DNA from: Aequorivita sp. UBA3180
GTDB lineage: Bacteria > Bacteroidota > Bacteroidia > Flavobacteriales > Flavobacteriaceae
Assembly: GCA_002364215.1 (NCBI GenBank)
Contig: DEXQ01000007.1
Span: 137,222 to 201,221 of the forward strand
Direction of reading: 5' to 3'
Length of the DNA: 64,000 bases
Position numbers and translations under genes: made by a program. Positions 49,397 to 58,671 of this stretch are shown here, in pieces. Each line of letters starts with the position of its first letter. Position 1 is the stretch's first letter. The notes below the pieces were generated by a model. That model worked only from the letters and a program-made list of their open reading frames with translations, was not told where the DNA came from and did no database searches.

Positions 49397-51051
49397 ATAC
49401 TAATTTTTGATCGAAACCCATTTCCGGGTTCAGATTCAAAAATAATAGTTCCCTTAATTGCTTGAATACGGTTTTCCGCATTTTGTAGTCCATTCTTGTT
49501 TTTTAGGGTGCAACCTTTGCCATTATCGCTATATGCAATGCTTATATTCTTTCCCTGTTGCCTAAAGTTAAGCAGTACCGCAGTCGCACCGCTGTGCTTT
49601 TTCATATTAGTCATCAATTCCTGCAGCACCCTATACACAGTTTCTTTTTTAATGGTGGGCACAATTTTCCAATCAAGGCTAGCTAAATTACGGGTAGAGA
49701 TTGCTGTTGTATCAGTTTGATAACTTAATAGGAGATCGTTGAGCTGTTCGTTGAAGTCGGCTTCTATTTCAATAGCACTATTTTCTTTAGAGATGTCGCG
49801 TGTTTTGTTATAGATAGTCTCAAGAGCATCCATTATTGTTTCGTCATCTCTATATTTTCCTTGTAATTTGGCCATAAGCTGGTACACGTCGTTTGCTACT
49901 TCATCATGGACTTTTTTTGATATGCGTGCCTCGGTTTTGTGCACCTGTAATATTTTTTCTTTTTTATGTCTTGCACCCAAGAGAAGAATAACCAATACAG
50001 CCAATATAAATATGGAAATCCCAATAATCATAAAGAGTCTTTTATCGCCTTTCTCCTTTTCTTGAAGTAGTTTTGCAGCTAGGGTGTTTTTTCGTTCCTT
50101 TTCAACATTGTATTTTATAAAGGCATTTTTGTTTTCGGCCAATTGTTTTTCTTCAGCTATACTGTCAGTAATTTTTTTGAACTGTACAATTTTAGGGTCA
50201 TCGTTCATAATTGCATACAGGGAAAGGGCATTTTGAAGGTAGGTGGCGCTTTTTAGTGTATTTGCGACTTCATAAGCTTTATTGGCAAAGTTTAATGCTT
50301 GCGTTTTGTCATTACGGTCAAAATAATATAGGGCTAAATTTTTATAGCTGGAGTAGATGCTTTCCAGGTTATTTTGGGCTTTTCTAAGCGAAAATGCTTT
50401 TTTTAAATTGGGCAACGCATCGGGATCCCCCAATTTCGATTGCACAAAGCCGAGATTGTCGAGTACGAGAGCCAACTGCAGCGAATCCTTGATGTTTTTA
50501 TTACCCTTTAGCAATCGGCTATATTGATAAATTGCCTCACTGTATTTTTGCTGATCCTTATAGATATTCCCCTTATTATTGATTATTGTAATACTATCTT
50601 TCGTACTTGGGTGTAGTTCTAAAAGATTATCGTAAACAGCAATGGCTCTTTCATAATTTTTAGTGCTTCTGTAAATTATTCCTAAATGATTTAATATTCC
50701 TATTCTTTCCTCCTTTAGCGTATCATTCTTATGGTAACTATCAAGTAGTGAAAGAGCTTCTACTGCCGCCGCTTCACTTTCAAATAAATTTCCGATGTTA
50801 TATTCAGCACGGGCAATCATTCTTAGGTCGTGTAAAAGATTTAAAGTATCGTTTTTAAGATTGTCCTTTTCTTTTTTCCCCCTATAAAAATTAATCGCAT
50901 TCGGAAGATCATCACTGGAATTTGGATTAAGAATTAGTTTATAATAGTAGGATGTGCTGTCATATTTCACTTGACATAGGGAAGATATTGGATAGAAAAA
51001 TAGGCTAAGTGATATCCAAAAAAAGAGGAATGAAAATATTTTGTTTTTCAT
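49393..51051 (-). CDS. TPR-containing sensor histidine kinase (HisKA_3)
   Basis: A 552-residue protein with a signal peptide (MKNKIFSFLFFWISLSLFF), a periplasmic TPR array (residues about 75-290, with LNHLGIIYRSTKNYERAIAV as one repeat), a membrane helix (LFMIIGISIFILAVLVILLL, about 338-358), and a cytosolic kinase core: KKVHDEVANDVYQLMAKLQG with the phospho-His and an HATPase region with LQELMTNMKKHSGA and YSDNGKGCTLKNKNGLQNAENR. Its gene overlaps the LuxR-type regulator by four bases, forming a two-component pair. The input is unknown; the TPRs suggest a protein partner. Confidence 0.9.
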   Translation of the reverse strand: MKNKIFSFLFFWISLSLFFYPISSLCQVKYDSTSYYYKLILNPNSSDDLPNAINFYRGKKEKDNLKNDTLNLLHDLRMIARAEYNIGNLFESEAAAVEALSLLDSYHKNDTLKEERIGILNHLGIIYRSTKNYERAIAVYDNLLELHPSTKDSITIINNKGNIYKDQQKYSEAIYQYSRLLKGNKNIKDSLQLALVLDNLGFVQSKLGDPDALPNLKKAFSLRKAQNNLESIYSSYKNLALYYFDRNDKTQALNFANKAYEVANTLKSATYLQNALSLYAIMNDDPKIVQFKKITDSIAEEKQLAENKNAFIKYNVEKERKNTLAAKLLQEKEKGDKRLFMIIGISIFILAVLVILLLGARHKKEKILQVHKTEARISKKVHDEVANDVYQLMAKLQGKYRDDETIMDALETIYNKTRDISKENSAIEIEADFNEQLNDLLLSYQTDTTAISTRNLASLDWKIVPTIKKETVYRVLQELMTNMKKHSGATAVLLNFRQQGKNISIAYSDNGKGCTLKNKNGLQNAENRIQAIKGTIIFESEPGNGFRSKISI

Positions 51052-51085
51052 TCCCCTAAAGTACTAACAAATTGGCAGATAATTA

Positions 51086-51253
51086 TCAACCACCATTTCC
51101 TCCAACTGGCGGTGGCGGTGGTGGTGGTATATGACCATCATCGCCACAACAGGCTTGTGTACTCTTTACTTCCTCGGAAATGGCTTGTGGGGTACAGGAA
51201 AAAAGACCCAAATTGAGGAAAACCGTTAGTAAAACTAAAATTATTTTTTTCAT
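51086..51253 (-). CDS. Small Pro/Gly-rich lipoprotein, 55 aa
   Basis: ATG at 51253, TGA at 51086. The product has a lipoprotein signal with Cys20 (MKKIILVLLTVFLNLGLFSC), then TPQAISEEVKSTQACCGDDG and a Pro run (HIPPPPPPPVGGNGG). It lies 34 bp upstream of the histidine-kinase gene on the same strand, so it is probably the first gene of that transcript. A short extracytoplasmic lipoprotein beside a sensor could be a ligand, inhibitor or decoy for the TPR domain; this is inference. The small lipoprotein before another kinase at 60761-60916 offers a parallel. Confidence 0.6.
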   Translation of the reverse strand: MKKIILVLLTVFLNLGLFSCTPQAISEEVKSTQACCGDDGHIPPPPPPPVGGNGG

Positions 51254-51330
51254 TTTGTTATGATTAAAAGTTGATACTAGTGTGGCCGTCCAGATACTTG
51301 CCCAGATTGTTTTTCAGCAACACGATAAGG

Positions 51331-51397
51331 GAAAGGCTAAGCCTTTCAAGCTTGAGAAGTGTGGAGCGCAGAAGTAATGCATAAGGTTACTTCTCAA
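51331..51397. other. Two adjacent inverted repeats
   Basis: GAAAGGCT-A-AGCCTTTC (51331-51347) is a perfect 17-bp palindrome. TTGAGAAGT (51352-51360) pairs with ACTTCTCAA (51389-51397) around a 28-nt loop. They lie in the gap between the divergent lipoprotein gene (minus) and the 51620 gene (plus), and could be operators or structured RNA. A TGGAAAG-rich stretch follows at 51506-51557. No further ORF is supported here. Confidence 0.5.
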
Positions 51398-51619
51398 AAT
51401 GGCCAGTTACATTACACTGCAGCTCCAGTAGTAGTATTGAAATGTTTTGTAAACCCTGTTACACCCAAGGTGGCATTGCAATACTGAAGCAAATGAAGAA
51501 AGAATGGTTTGGAAAGCTTGGAAAGTGGATGGAAAGGTTTTGGAAAGCTTCTGGAAAATTATTTCCGAATATTTTCCACACAATTTTTTGTAATTTTAAT
51601 AGGTTCAAATACAGACTTT

Positions 51620-52333
51620 ATGCATAAAAAATTACTGTTGGATGCTTTCGGAAAAGTGCGAAAAGAATTGGAACAAGAGGGGGTTTCTTCTCCATCAAAG
51701 ACTCGATGTGCGGAGGAGTTGTCCATCATAGTTTCCAAATCTTTTAGCTATAGTGAGAGAAGATTACGTGATTTTTATAATAGTGCCATAAATCCTGACT
51801 GCGAAAAAGTCAATATTCCTCAAGAGGAGGTAGTATTGGCACTCGCAAATTATTTGAACTGTACCGATTTCAAGGAGTATTTGGCCAAAAATCCAATTAA
51901 TAAAGAAAAAGAAATTCCTGTGATCTCACCTACTACCCAATTACAGAGTTCTGTGGGATTTTTAAATAAAAATAAAGTAACGCTGATTGTAATATTTCTT
52001 TTTGCTTTAGGAATAGGAAGTTATTTCTATATCACTAGACAACGTTGGATGGAGTGGCAGGATACCCATTATGTTGAGGTTCCCTTCGATTCCAAAAAAT
52101 TGAATGAGGGTACTTTAAAATTTTATAAGGAAGAGCGCATTGAAAACTTTAAAAGAATTATTGCTAATTGTAGTACCCAATATTTTCGAAAGGATGGAGA
52201 GGTTCAAATATGGTATGGTAAAAATAAGGAGGGTATACTTCAATATTTCACTAGTTATGGGTTACATCCAGAGACTGGTAAAACCCTTAAGCCGATTACC
52301 ACATATATGATTAGGAAATATATTTGTCCTTAA
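51620..52333 (+). CDS. Hypothetical membrane-anchored protein
   Basis: About 237 residues from MHKKLLLDAFGKVRKELEQE (ATG 51620); an upstream ATG at 51509 adds a non-conserved-looking stretch. The N-terminal 105 residues are helical (CAEELSIIVSKSFSYSERRL, DFYNSA, EVVLALANYLNCTDFKEYLA), followed by a linker, one membrane helix (VTLIVIFLFALGIGSYFYI, about 146-164) and a C-terminal domain with EVQIWYGKNKEGILQYFTSY. No family is recognised. The order cytosolic helical domain, helix, outside domain suggests a signalling or regulatory membrane protein. Preceded by inverted repeats. Confidence 0.6.
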   Translation: MHKKLLLDAFGKVRKELEQEGVSSPSKTRCAEELSIIVSKSFSYSERRLRDFYNSAINPDCEKVNIPQEEVVLALANYLNCTDFKEYLAKNPINKEKEIPVISPTTQLQSSVGFLNKNKVTLIVIFLFALGIGSYFYITRQRWMEWQDTHYVEVPFDSKKLNEGTLKFYKEERIENFKRIIANCSTQYFRKDGEVQIWYGKNKEGILQYFTSYGLHPETGKTLKPITTYMIRKYICP

Positions 52334-52451
52334 ATTTAATTAATGGGATCTAGAGTTTGTTTCCGCATTGTTTGTTGGCTTTTAGTTTTTTTCTAACATT
52401 ATATTTGTTTTCTCCCCCAAGTCATAAAGTCTACACTGACCGACTCTACAA

Positions 52452-52580
52452 ACCCACAACCCACAACCCACAACCGAGAACAGACAACCGCTTCACGCTT
52501 CACTACTCACCATCAACCCACAACCGAGGACCATTTGCGGATTCAATACTCACTACTCACCATCAACCCACAACAGACAA
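52452..52580. repeat. Heptamer tract (ACCCACA) and a 24-bp direct repeat
   Basis: ACCCACA units start at 52452, followed by variants ACCGAGA and ACAGACA (period 7). The block CACTACTCACCATCAACCCA occurs at 52501 and again at 52551. The tract occupies the 457-bp gap between the hypothetical gene and the LytS-type kinase; a longer ORF through it is not credible. Confidence 0.75.
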
Positions 52581-52790
52581 CCCAATAATAATTTCTCTTA
52601 AAAATATTTCATTCCAGAAAAGTTCATGTTCTATCTAGTTTTGGATGTAATTGAACAATTATATAAATAGGGTATTTTAAAACGAATAAACCTTAAACCC
52701 AATCAAATTCTAAGTGAAAATTGCTGTATGCTAATTCATCTAAAGGAAATTATTTAGTTTCGTATACTTTCGTTGTTTAAAAATTCGAGT

Positions 52791-54752
52791 ATGCGATTAT
52801 TGGGTATTGTAATTATACTATTGTTAAATAGTACAGGTCTTCTGGCCCAAGATAGAATAATTGATAGTCTTCAAAATGAACTGAATACTACTCAAAACAG
52901 TCTGCAAAGGGTAAAACTTTACAACGCAATTTCCGAACAGTTTAAATACAGCGATCCCAACAAGATGCTCGAATTTGCAATTAAGGCTTTGGAGTTATCG
53001 AAAGAGGAACAACTGAAAATTGAAATGGGGCATGCTTATCTGAATATAGGAACGGCCCATATTATTTTGGGCGATTACCAAAAGGCAATGGACCATTTTG
53101 TCTGGGGGAAATCCCTTTTTGAAGACCTTCCAAAATCTCCTCAAACTTCTGCCGATATTGCAAAAGGCTTGGCCAGAACCTATGGTAGTATGGGTATTGT
53201 CTTTTCAGAACAGAGCAATTATGCCAAGGCTCTTCAATATTATTTAAAAGCAGCGAAAGCCTACGAAATGCTGGACGATAAGGGGCAGGCAGCCAAAATT
53301 TATAATAATATGGGGGTTGTTTACAAATCCCAAAACCAAAATCAAAAGGCATTGGAGTTTTTCCTTAAGGCCTTGGAAATCCAAAAAGTGCTGAATGCAC
53401 CGAATACCGCTATTACCCAAACCAATATTGCAAATATTTACTTCAAGGCGGAAAAGCTTGATGAGGCTTTTCAGTATTATACTGCAGCCAAAAGTAGTTT
53501 GGATTTACACCCTAATACTCGGGCTTTAGGGGAGTGGTATAACAACGTAGGTGCGTATTACAATTCTCGTAATTACCCCCAAATGGCATTGGAAAATTGG
53601 CAAAAGGCCATAAGTGCCTTTGAATCCATACACGATAAGTTTGGATTAGCTGATACCTATCTTTTACTGGCTGAATTTTATAACGCACAAGGGGAGCATA
53701 CAAAGGGCCTGCAAGCGGCAAAAAGTGCCTTAAATTTAGCGTATGAAACAGACGTATTGGAACAAAGGGCAGCGGCGGAAAACCTTTTGAGCGATAGCTA
53801 CGACAATTTGGGAAAGACCGAGCAGGCCTTGTTTCACTTTAAAAAGTATAGTAATGCAAAGGACAGTCTCTATAAAAAAAATAACATTCAAAAGGCAGTG
53901 GAAGCTGCCATGAACTATGAGTTTGAGAAAAAAGAGCTCCTCCAAAAGGAAGAAAACCAAAAACGCGAGCTCTTGATAAAGGAGGAGGCAAAAAGCAATA
54001 CCTTAAAACTACTCTTTGGTTCCCTAATTGTACTTTTGCTTTTCGGCATCGGCTTTTTGATATACAACCGCCAACAACTTAAAAAAAACCTAACCCTTCA
54101 AAAGGAATTGGCAGAGTATGAGCAAAAGGCTTTACACCTACAAATGAATCCCCATTTTGTATTCAATTGTTTGGGCTCTATCTCAAGTTTTATAGTTCAG
54201 AACGGCACGGATAGCGCCATTAAATACCTGTCAAAATTTTCAAAACTGATGCGCTCGACATTGGAATATTCAAAGGAGTCGCTTATTCCAATCGATAAGG
54301 AGATTGAAAGCCTTCAAAATTATTTGGAGCTTGAGCAACTTCGGTTTAATGATAAATTTACTTTCAACATCGCCAAAGACCCAAACATAGAGGACGATGT
54401 AGCGATTCCGCCTTTATTGATTCAACCCTTCATCGAAAATTCAATCATTCACGGGGTAATTCCAAAAAAGGAAAAAGGTAATATTTCCATAGCTTTTTCG
54501 GTTGCGGGTAAATCCTTACATTGTACTATTGTGGATGATGGGGTAGGGATCAACCAATCTATTAAAAATAAGGAGAATTTGGTTTTGGCGCATAAGTCTA
54601 TGGCCTTGGGTATCATTAAAAAAAGATTGGAGATGATTTCTGAAGCTACAAATAAGGAGGCCAGTATAGCAATTGGGGAACTAATAAACGGCAATACAGT
54701 CACCGGAACAAAAATAGTGTTGAAATTGCCTTTACAGTATAGCGGCCATTAA
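52791..54752 (+). CDS. TPR-containing LytS-type sensor histidine kinase
   Basis: About 653 residues from MRLLGIVIILLLNSTGLLAQ (ATG 52791, a signal peptide); an upstream TTG at 52773 would add residues ahead of it. Residues about 35-380 are TPRs in a periplasmic array (one repeat reads KIYNNMGVVYKSQNQNQKALEFF). A coiled-coil stretch and one helix (LLFGSLIVLLLFGIGFLIY, about 413-431) precede the His_kinase domain with LHLQMNPHFVFNCLGSIS (phospho-His) and an HATPase with NSIIHGVIPKKEKGN and DDGVGI. It is followed by a LytTR regulator 22 bp downstream, a standard pairing. Confidence 0.9.
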   Translation: MRLLGIVIILLLNSTGLLAQDRIIDSLQNELNTTQNSLQRVKLYNAISEQFKYSDPNKMLEFAIKALELSKEEQLKIEMGHAYLNIGTAHIILGDYQKAMDHFVWGKSLFEDLPKSPQTSADIAKGLARTYGSMGIVFSEQSNYAKALQYYLKAAKAYEMLDDKGQAAKIYNNMGVVYKSQNQNQKALEFFLKALEIQKVLNAPNTAITQTNIANIYFKAEKLDEAFQYYTAAKSSLDLHPNTRALGEWYNNVGAYYNSRNYPQMALENWQKAISAFESIHDKFGLADTYLLLAEFYNAQGEHTKGLQAAKSALNLAYETDVLEQRAAAENLLSDSYDNLGKTEQALFHFKKYSNAKDSLYKKNNIQKAVEAAMNYEFEKKELLQKEENQKRELLIKEEAKSNTLKLLFGSLIVLLLFGIGFLIYNRQQLKKNLTLQKELAEYEQKALHLQMNPHFVFNCLGSISSFIVQNGTDSAIKYLSKFSKLMRSTLEYSKESLIPIDKEIESLQNYLELEQLRFNDKFTFNIAKDPNIEDDVAIPPLLIQPFIENSIIHGVIPKKEKGNISIAFSVAGKSLHCTIVDDGVGINQSIKNKENLVLAHKSMALGIIKKRLEMISEATNKEASIAIGELINGNTVTGTKIVLKLPLQYSGH

Positions 54753-54774
54753 TTGAAAAGATTTCAAGGAATTT

Positions 54775-55536
54775 ATGATTAAAGCAGTATTGATTGACGA
54801 CGATAAAAATTTAAGGGAGGGAATGAAAAAGCTTCTCGCCCTCTTTGCCCCGAAAATTAAAATTATTGGTGAGGCAGATAGCGTAGCGACTGGAGTGGAG
54901 ACAATAGACCGATTACAGCCACAGGTTGTTTTTCTTGATATACAGCTGAACGACGGTACCGGGTTCGATATATTGGAAAAAGTAGCCGAAAAAAGCAAGA
55001 CCATAAACTCCAACATAGTATTTATTACTGCCCACGAACAATACGCTATCAAGGCTTTTAGGTTTAGTGCCTTGGATTTTTTGCTAAAACCAGTAGATCC
55101 CGAAGAACTGCAAAAAGTGATTGAAAAAATTGAAAAGGTGCTCACAAATAGAAACGACTATTCCCATATAGATTTATTACTTGAGAACATCCGGAAAAAC
55201 GTAGATAATTTTAAACGCATTGCGCTATCGACTCAAGACGGCATACATCTATTTGACATAAGTGACATTATTCGTTGCGAAAGTGAAGATAATTATACCA
55301 AGTTTTATATTAAGGATCATAAACCCATATTGATTTCCAAAACTTTAAAGGAATACGAGGAGCTATTGGCACAGCACAATTTTGAGCGCATCCATCAATC
55401 GCATTTAATTAACCTTAATTATTTAAGGTCCTACATTAAAAAAGACGGAGGCTATCTGGTAATGGAAGACGGCAGCCATTTGCCTATCTCACAACGAAAG
55501 AGGGAACGCTTGCAAAATATTTTAAAAGCCATGTAG
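54775..55536 (+). CDS. LytTR-family response regulator
   Basis: A 253-residue protein. The receiver domain has IDDDKNLREGMKKL, Asp in VVFLDIQLNDGTGF, ITAHEQYAIKAF and the conserved Lys in FLLKPVDPEEL. The LytTR DNA-binding domain (about residues 150-250) has RCESEDNYTKFYIKDHKPIL, SKTLKEYEELL, FERIHQSHLINLNYLRSYIKK and ISQRKRERLQNIL. LytTR proteins bind direct repeats, unlike the palindrome found across the window. It is partnered with the LytS-type kinase upstream and probably controls envelope or exopolymer functions. Confidence 0.9.
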   Translation: MIKAVLIDDDKNLREGMKKLLALFAPKIKIIGEADSVATGVETIDRLQPQVVFLDIQLNDGTGFDILEKVAEKSKTINSNIVFITAHEQYAIKAFRFSALDFLLKPVDPEELQKVIEKIEKVLTNRNDYSHIDLLLENIRKNVDNFKRIALSTQDGIHLFDISDIIRCESEDNYTKFYIKDHKPILISKTLKEYEELLAQHNFERIHQSHLINLNYLRSYIKKDGGYLVMEDGSHLPISQRKRERLQNILKAM

Positions 55537-55621
55537 CGAATTCTAAATGAAACCCCACCTATACTCATTCGCCCAAGAAATTACCAAAAGACATGATTAC
55601 TTTTATATCAAATAACCAATT

Positions 55622-57622
55622 ATGAAAAAAATACTACTTCTCCTTTTATTAGCTTCTGGTCTTGCCAGTGCGCAAATTGTAAACATTCCTGATTCCAGCT
55701 TTAAAAATGAATTGATCAATGATGGAGTCGATACCAATAGCGATGGTGAAATACAAGTTTCCGAGGCACTTGCTACAACTTCCATATCCCTGCAGTCATC
55801 CAATATTGTAAATATCACTGGAATTGAAGCCTTTGAAAATTTAGAAAGTTTTCAGAGTGACCCGAACCAAGTGGCGACCATTGATTTCTCTAGCAACCTA
55901 AATTTAATTTCTGTTGAAATTCAAGCTGCAATTCCTCCCGGTGTGGGAGTATTATCCTCATTAGATATTGATTCCTGTGTTGCTCTGGAAAACCTGTTGG
56001 TATCCTCATCCTCCATTGCAGCATTGGATCTTAGTTCAAATGTTAACCTTACTTCCCTGTATATTGCAGTAAACCCATTGTTGGAAACCGTCTTTCTTAA
56101 AAACGGTAGCGATGAAAGCTCAAACATGGATCCCGGTAGCTGGATGGAAAATTGGTTGTCCGCAAACAATCCAAGCCTGCAATATGTATGTGCCGACGAA
56201 TTTCAGGTTACCGAAATACAGCAATTCGCGGGAACCGATTATCCAGTAAATTCTTTCTGTACCTTCCCTCCGGGCGGTGATATCAATACTATTACAGGGA
56301 TAACAAAATTTGACGATGAGGGCGACGGTTGCGATTCAGGCGATAGTCCAATCTCCTACGCCCGTTTTAATATAAATTATAATTCCATACCAACCAACGC
56401 CATAGCGTATAGCAATTCTGCCGGGGTTTATAATGTGTATGTGGCACAACCAGGTCTTTATACCTTACTACCGTCGTTAGAAAACCCAAGTTACTTTAGC
56501 GTGAGTCCCGCTTCGGCAGACGTGCCGATTCCCGTAATTGACAACAGCATCGTGACCCAGGATTTTTGTGTGGAGGCAACAGGCGTGCACCAAGACCTTG
56601 AAGTTGTAGTTACCCCAATTATAGCTGCAAGACCGGGGTTTGCGGCAACCTACTGGCTGACATACAAAAATAAGGGAAACCAAACCGCTTCTGGAGATGT
56701 AACCTTCAATTATCCCGAAGACAAGATGGATTTTGTTTCTTCTAGTACAACACCGGATACACAGGGAGCAGGCATGATGACCTTTAATTTTATGGACCTG
56801 CAACCCTACGAAACGGTAACCGTATCAATCGTTCTTGATGTAAACGCACCTACGGACACGCCCCCCGTAAATATTGGTGATGTTTTGACGCTTGCCGCAC
56901 AGGTAAATCCCATTGCGGGCGATGAAATGCCAGACGATAATACATTTACACTTAACCAAACTGTGGTTGGATCCTTCGATCCCAATAATATTATCTGCTT
57001 GCAAGGAGAAGAGGTGCCTACAGATTATATTGGAGACTATCTTCACTATGTTATTAATTTTGAAAACACGGGGACGGCTCCTGCCCAGAATGTCGTACTA
57101 ACTATGGAAATAGACCCTGACGATTTTGATCCTTTAAGTCTTCAAATCCTTAATATTTCCCATCCAGCTGAAATAATTGTACAAGATAATCTAGCCCAGT
57201 TTTATTTTCAAGATATTCAGTTGGACTCAGGGGGCCATGGGAATATACTTTTAAAAATGAAAACGAATAGTGAATTGACCTTCACGGATAATGTGGAAGC
57301 CCAGGCCAATATTTATTTCGATTATAATTTCCCGGTAGAAACCAATGAGGCAATAACTTCATTCAGAATATTAGGTGTAGAAGAGCACGACAGTTCAAAC
57401 ATTGTACTGTTCCCTAATCCAACCGATGGATTGGTGAATATTCAATCTGCTACCATCATTAAGAATATTCGAATTTATGATCTTCAAGGAAGATTGATGG
57501 AATCATTCCAGCCGAATTCACAAGCTACGAAATTGAATATAACAAACTTAAATACCGGCGTCTATTTCCTTTCTATCGAAACTGAAATAGGCACAAGTAA
57601 TAAAAAGTTCATAAAGCATTGA
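55622..57622 (+). CDS. T9SS type A sorting domain protein with LRR-like and DUF7619-type regions
   Basis: A 666-residue protein with a signal peptide (MKKILLLLLLASGLASAQ). Residues about 40-200 have leucine-rich-repeat-like strands (FENLESFQSDPNQVATIDFS, LSSLDIDSCVALENLLVSSS). Residues about 235-560 are beta-sandwich domains, including CVEATGVHQDLEVVVTPI and the conserved GSFDPNNIICLQGE region of DUF7619. The final 75 residues are a type A C-terminal sorting signal (LFPNPTDGLVNIQSA, YDLQGRLMES, NTGVYFLSIE, KKFIKH), so it is secreted through the type IX system and attached at the cell surface. A strong terminator follows. Confidence 0.88.
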   Translation: MKKILLLLLLASGLASAQIVNIPDSSFKNELINDGVDTNSDGEIQVSEALATTSISLQSSNIVNITGIEAFENLESFQSDPNQVATIDFSSNLNLISVEIQAAIPPGVGVLSSLDIDSCVALENLLVSSSSIAALDLSSNVNLTSLYIAVNPLLETVFLKNGSDESSNMDPGSWMENWLSANNPSLQYVCADEFQVTEIQQFAGTDYPVNSFCTFPPGGDINTITGITKFDDEGDGCDSGDSPISYARFNINYNSIPTNAIAYSNSAGVYNVYVAQPGLYTLLPSLENPSYFSVSPASADVPIPVIDNSIVTQDFCVEATGVHQDLEVVVTPIIAARPGFAATYWLTYKNKGNQTASGDVTFNYPEDKMDFVSSSTTPDTQGAGMMTFNFMDLQPYETVTVSIVLDVNAPTDTPPVNIGDVLTLAAQVNPIAGDEMPDDNTFTLNQTVVGSFDPNNIICLQGEEVPTDYIGDYLHYVINFENTGTAPAQNVVLTMEIDPDDFDPLSLQILNISHPAEIIVQDNLAQFYFQDIQLDSGGHGNILLKMKTNSELTFTDNVEAQANIYFDYNFPVETNEAITSFRILGVEEHDSSNIVLFPNPTDGLVNIQSATIIKNIRIYDLQGRLMESFQPNSQATKLNITNLNTGVYFLSIETEIGTSNKKFIKH

Positions 57623-57676
57623 TAAATTGGTTTAATGGATGTTAAATTGATATATTAATTGTTAGTTAATATGTGT

Positions 57677-57715
57677 GAGGGCAAGATCTTTATAGTATTC
57701 TTGCCCTCTCTTTTT
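57677..57715 (+). terminator. Intrinsic terminator after the T9SS cargo gene
   Basis: GAGGGCAAGA (57677-57686) pairs perfectly with TCTTGCCCTC (57699-57708), followed by TCTTTTT. Confidence 0.9.
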
Positions 57716-57841
57716 ACAGATACTATCTCTTTCAACTACCAACCACCAACCACTTGCGGATTCACATATTCACAAATTCAACTATTCACCATCCGACTCC
57801 TTTTTTACTTTTCGATATTAACGACTTAAGTACTTAGCTTA

Positions 57842-57955
57842 TAACCTAAAGACGAAAGACATAAGACATAAGATGTAAGACGAAATATAATTTCCATTTC
57901 CGGGATTATAAACTTCAGTATTCAGTATTTAGTATTCAGTATTCAGTATTCAGTA
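57842..57955. repeat. Heptamer tandem tracts (AAGACAT-type and TTCAGTA)
   Basis: Around 57848-57883 there are diverged AAGACAT units. At 57914-57955 there are six heptamers, TTCAGTA with one TTTAGTA. Together with ATTCACA-like units from 57750, they fill most of the 366-bp gap between convergent genes. Confidence 0.75.
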
Positions 57956-57988
57956 TTCACAACAGACAACCGAGAACCCACAACAGCC

Positions 57989-58669
57989 TCAAATAAACCC
58001 ATACATTCTAGCTTTTTGTAATAATTGTTTGTCTTCCCCATCTTCTACATCAAAAACTATTTTTAACTGCCGTTTGCGTTTTTCCAGTGCACCCAATGAA
58101 AAGGGCATTAGTTCTGGTAGCTCTTTCATCTTTGTGCCTTGCGAAAGCTCATAAAGTAGATGTCTGTCCCATTTGTCCAACAAGTAGTCGTGGCTTATAT
58201 ATTTACGAATGGCCTGCAGTACCGTTTTGCTGTAATAGGGCGGGTCCAGCAGTACCTCCATAAGAGCTGCCACCAAGGTTTCGGTATCTATATCACTTTT
58301 TATTACAAACCCCTCGGGATTGATATTCCTAAAAATATTCTGTATTCTGTAATTGTCATTAAAGGTAGTGGCCACTACAATTTTGGCTTGCGGATGCTTT
58401 TCGCGTATTTCCAGCCCCAAATCCTCTCCCGAAAGCATTCCTAGGGTGGGGGAAGGGGGTAATTTTATATCCAAAAAAACCAAATCCAAGGTTTTATGCG
58501 GATTGTATCTTTCCATAATATGTTGGGCCGTATCGCAACTGGTAGCCTCCGTAATAGAAAACTCCAATTCCTCCGTGGTTTTTGCGATATGCAGGAGTGC
58601 ATTTCGAAAGGCTTCTATTATCAATGGATGATCGTCAATAATTAGGGTATTGTATTCTTTTGCTTCCAT
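57989..58669 (-). CDS. Response regulator with a diverged LuxR-like output domain
   Basis: A 226-residue protein. The receiver has TLIIDDHPLIIEAFRNAL, phospho-acceptor Asp in LDLVFLDIKLPPSPT with an extra loop (TLGMLSGEDLG), and GFVIKSDIDTETL with the conserved Lys. The C-terminal 65 residues (WDRHLLYELSQGTKMKELPE, SLGALEKRKRQLKIVFDVED) resemble a GerE HTH but weakly. It follows the TPR kinase gene by 2 bp and forms a two-component pair. Its length and receiver are intact. Confidence 0.8.
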   Translation of the reverse strand: MEAKEYNTLIIDDHPLIIEAFRNALLHIAKTTEELEFSITEATSCDTAQHIMERYNPHKTLDLVFLDIKLPPSPTLGMLSGEDLGLEIREKHPQAKIVVATTFNDNYRIQNIFRNINPEGFVIKSDIDTETLVAALMEVLLDPPYYSKTVLQAIRKYISHDYLLDKWDRHLLYELSQGTKMKELPELMPFSLGALEKRKRQLKIVFDVEDGEDKQLLQKARMYGFI

Positions 58670-58671
58670 AA

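Noticed and set aside
52357..52638. A 93-codon plus-strand ORF
   Set aside because: It is built mostly from heptamer repeats (ACCCACA) and has biased Pro/His/Thr composition; no start context or family support.
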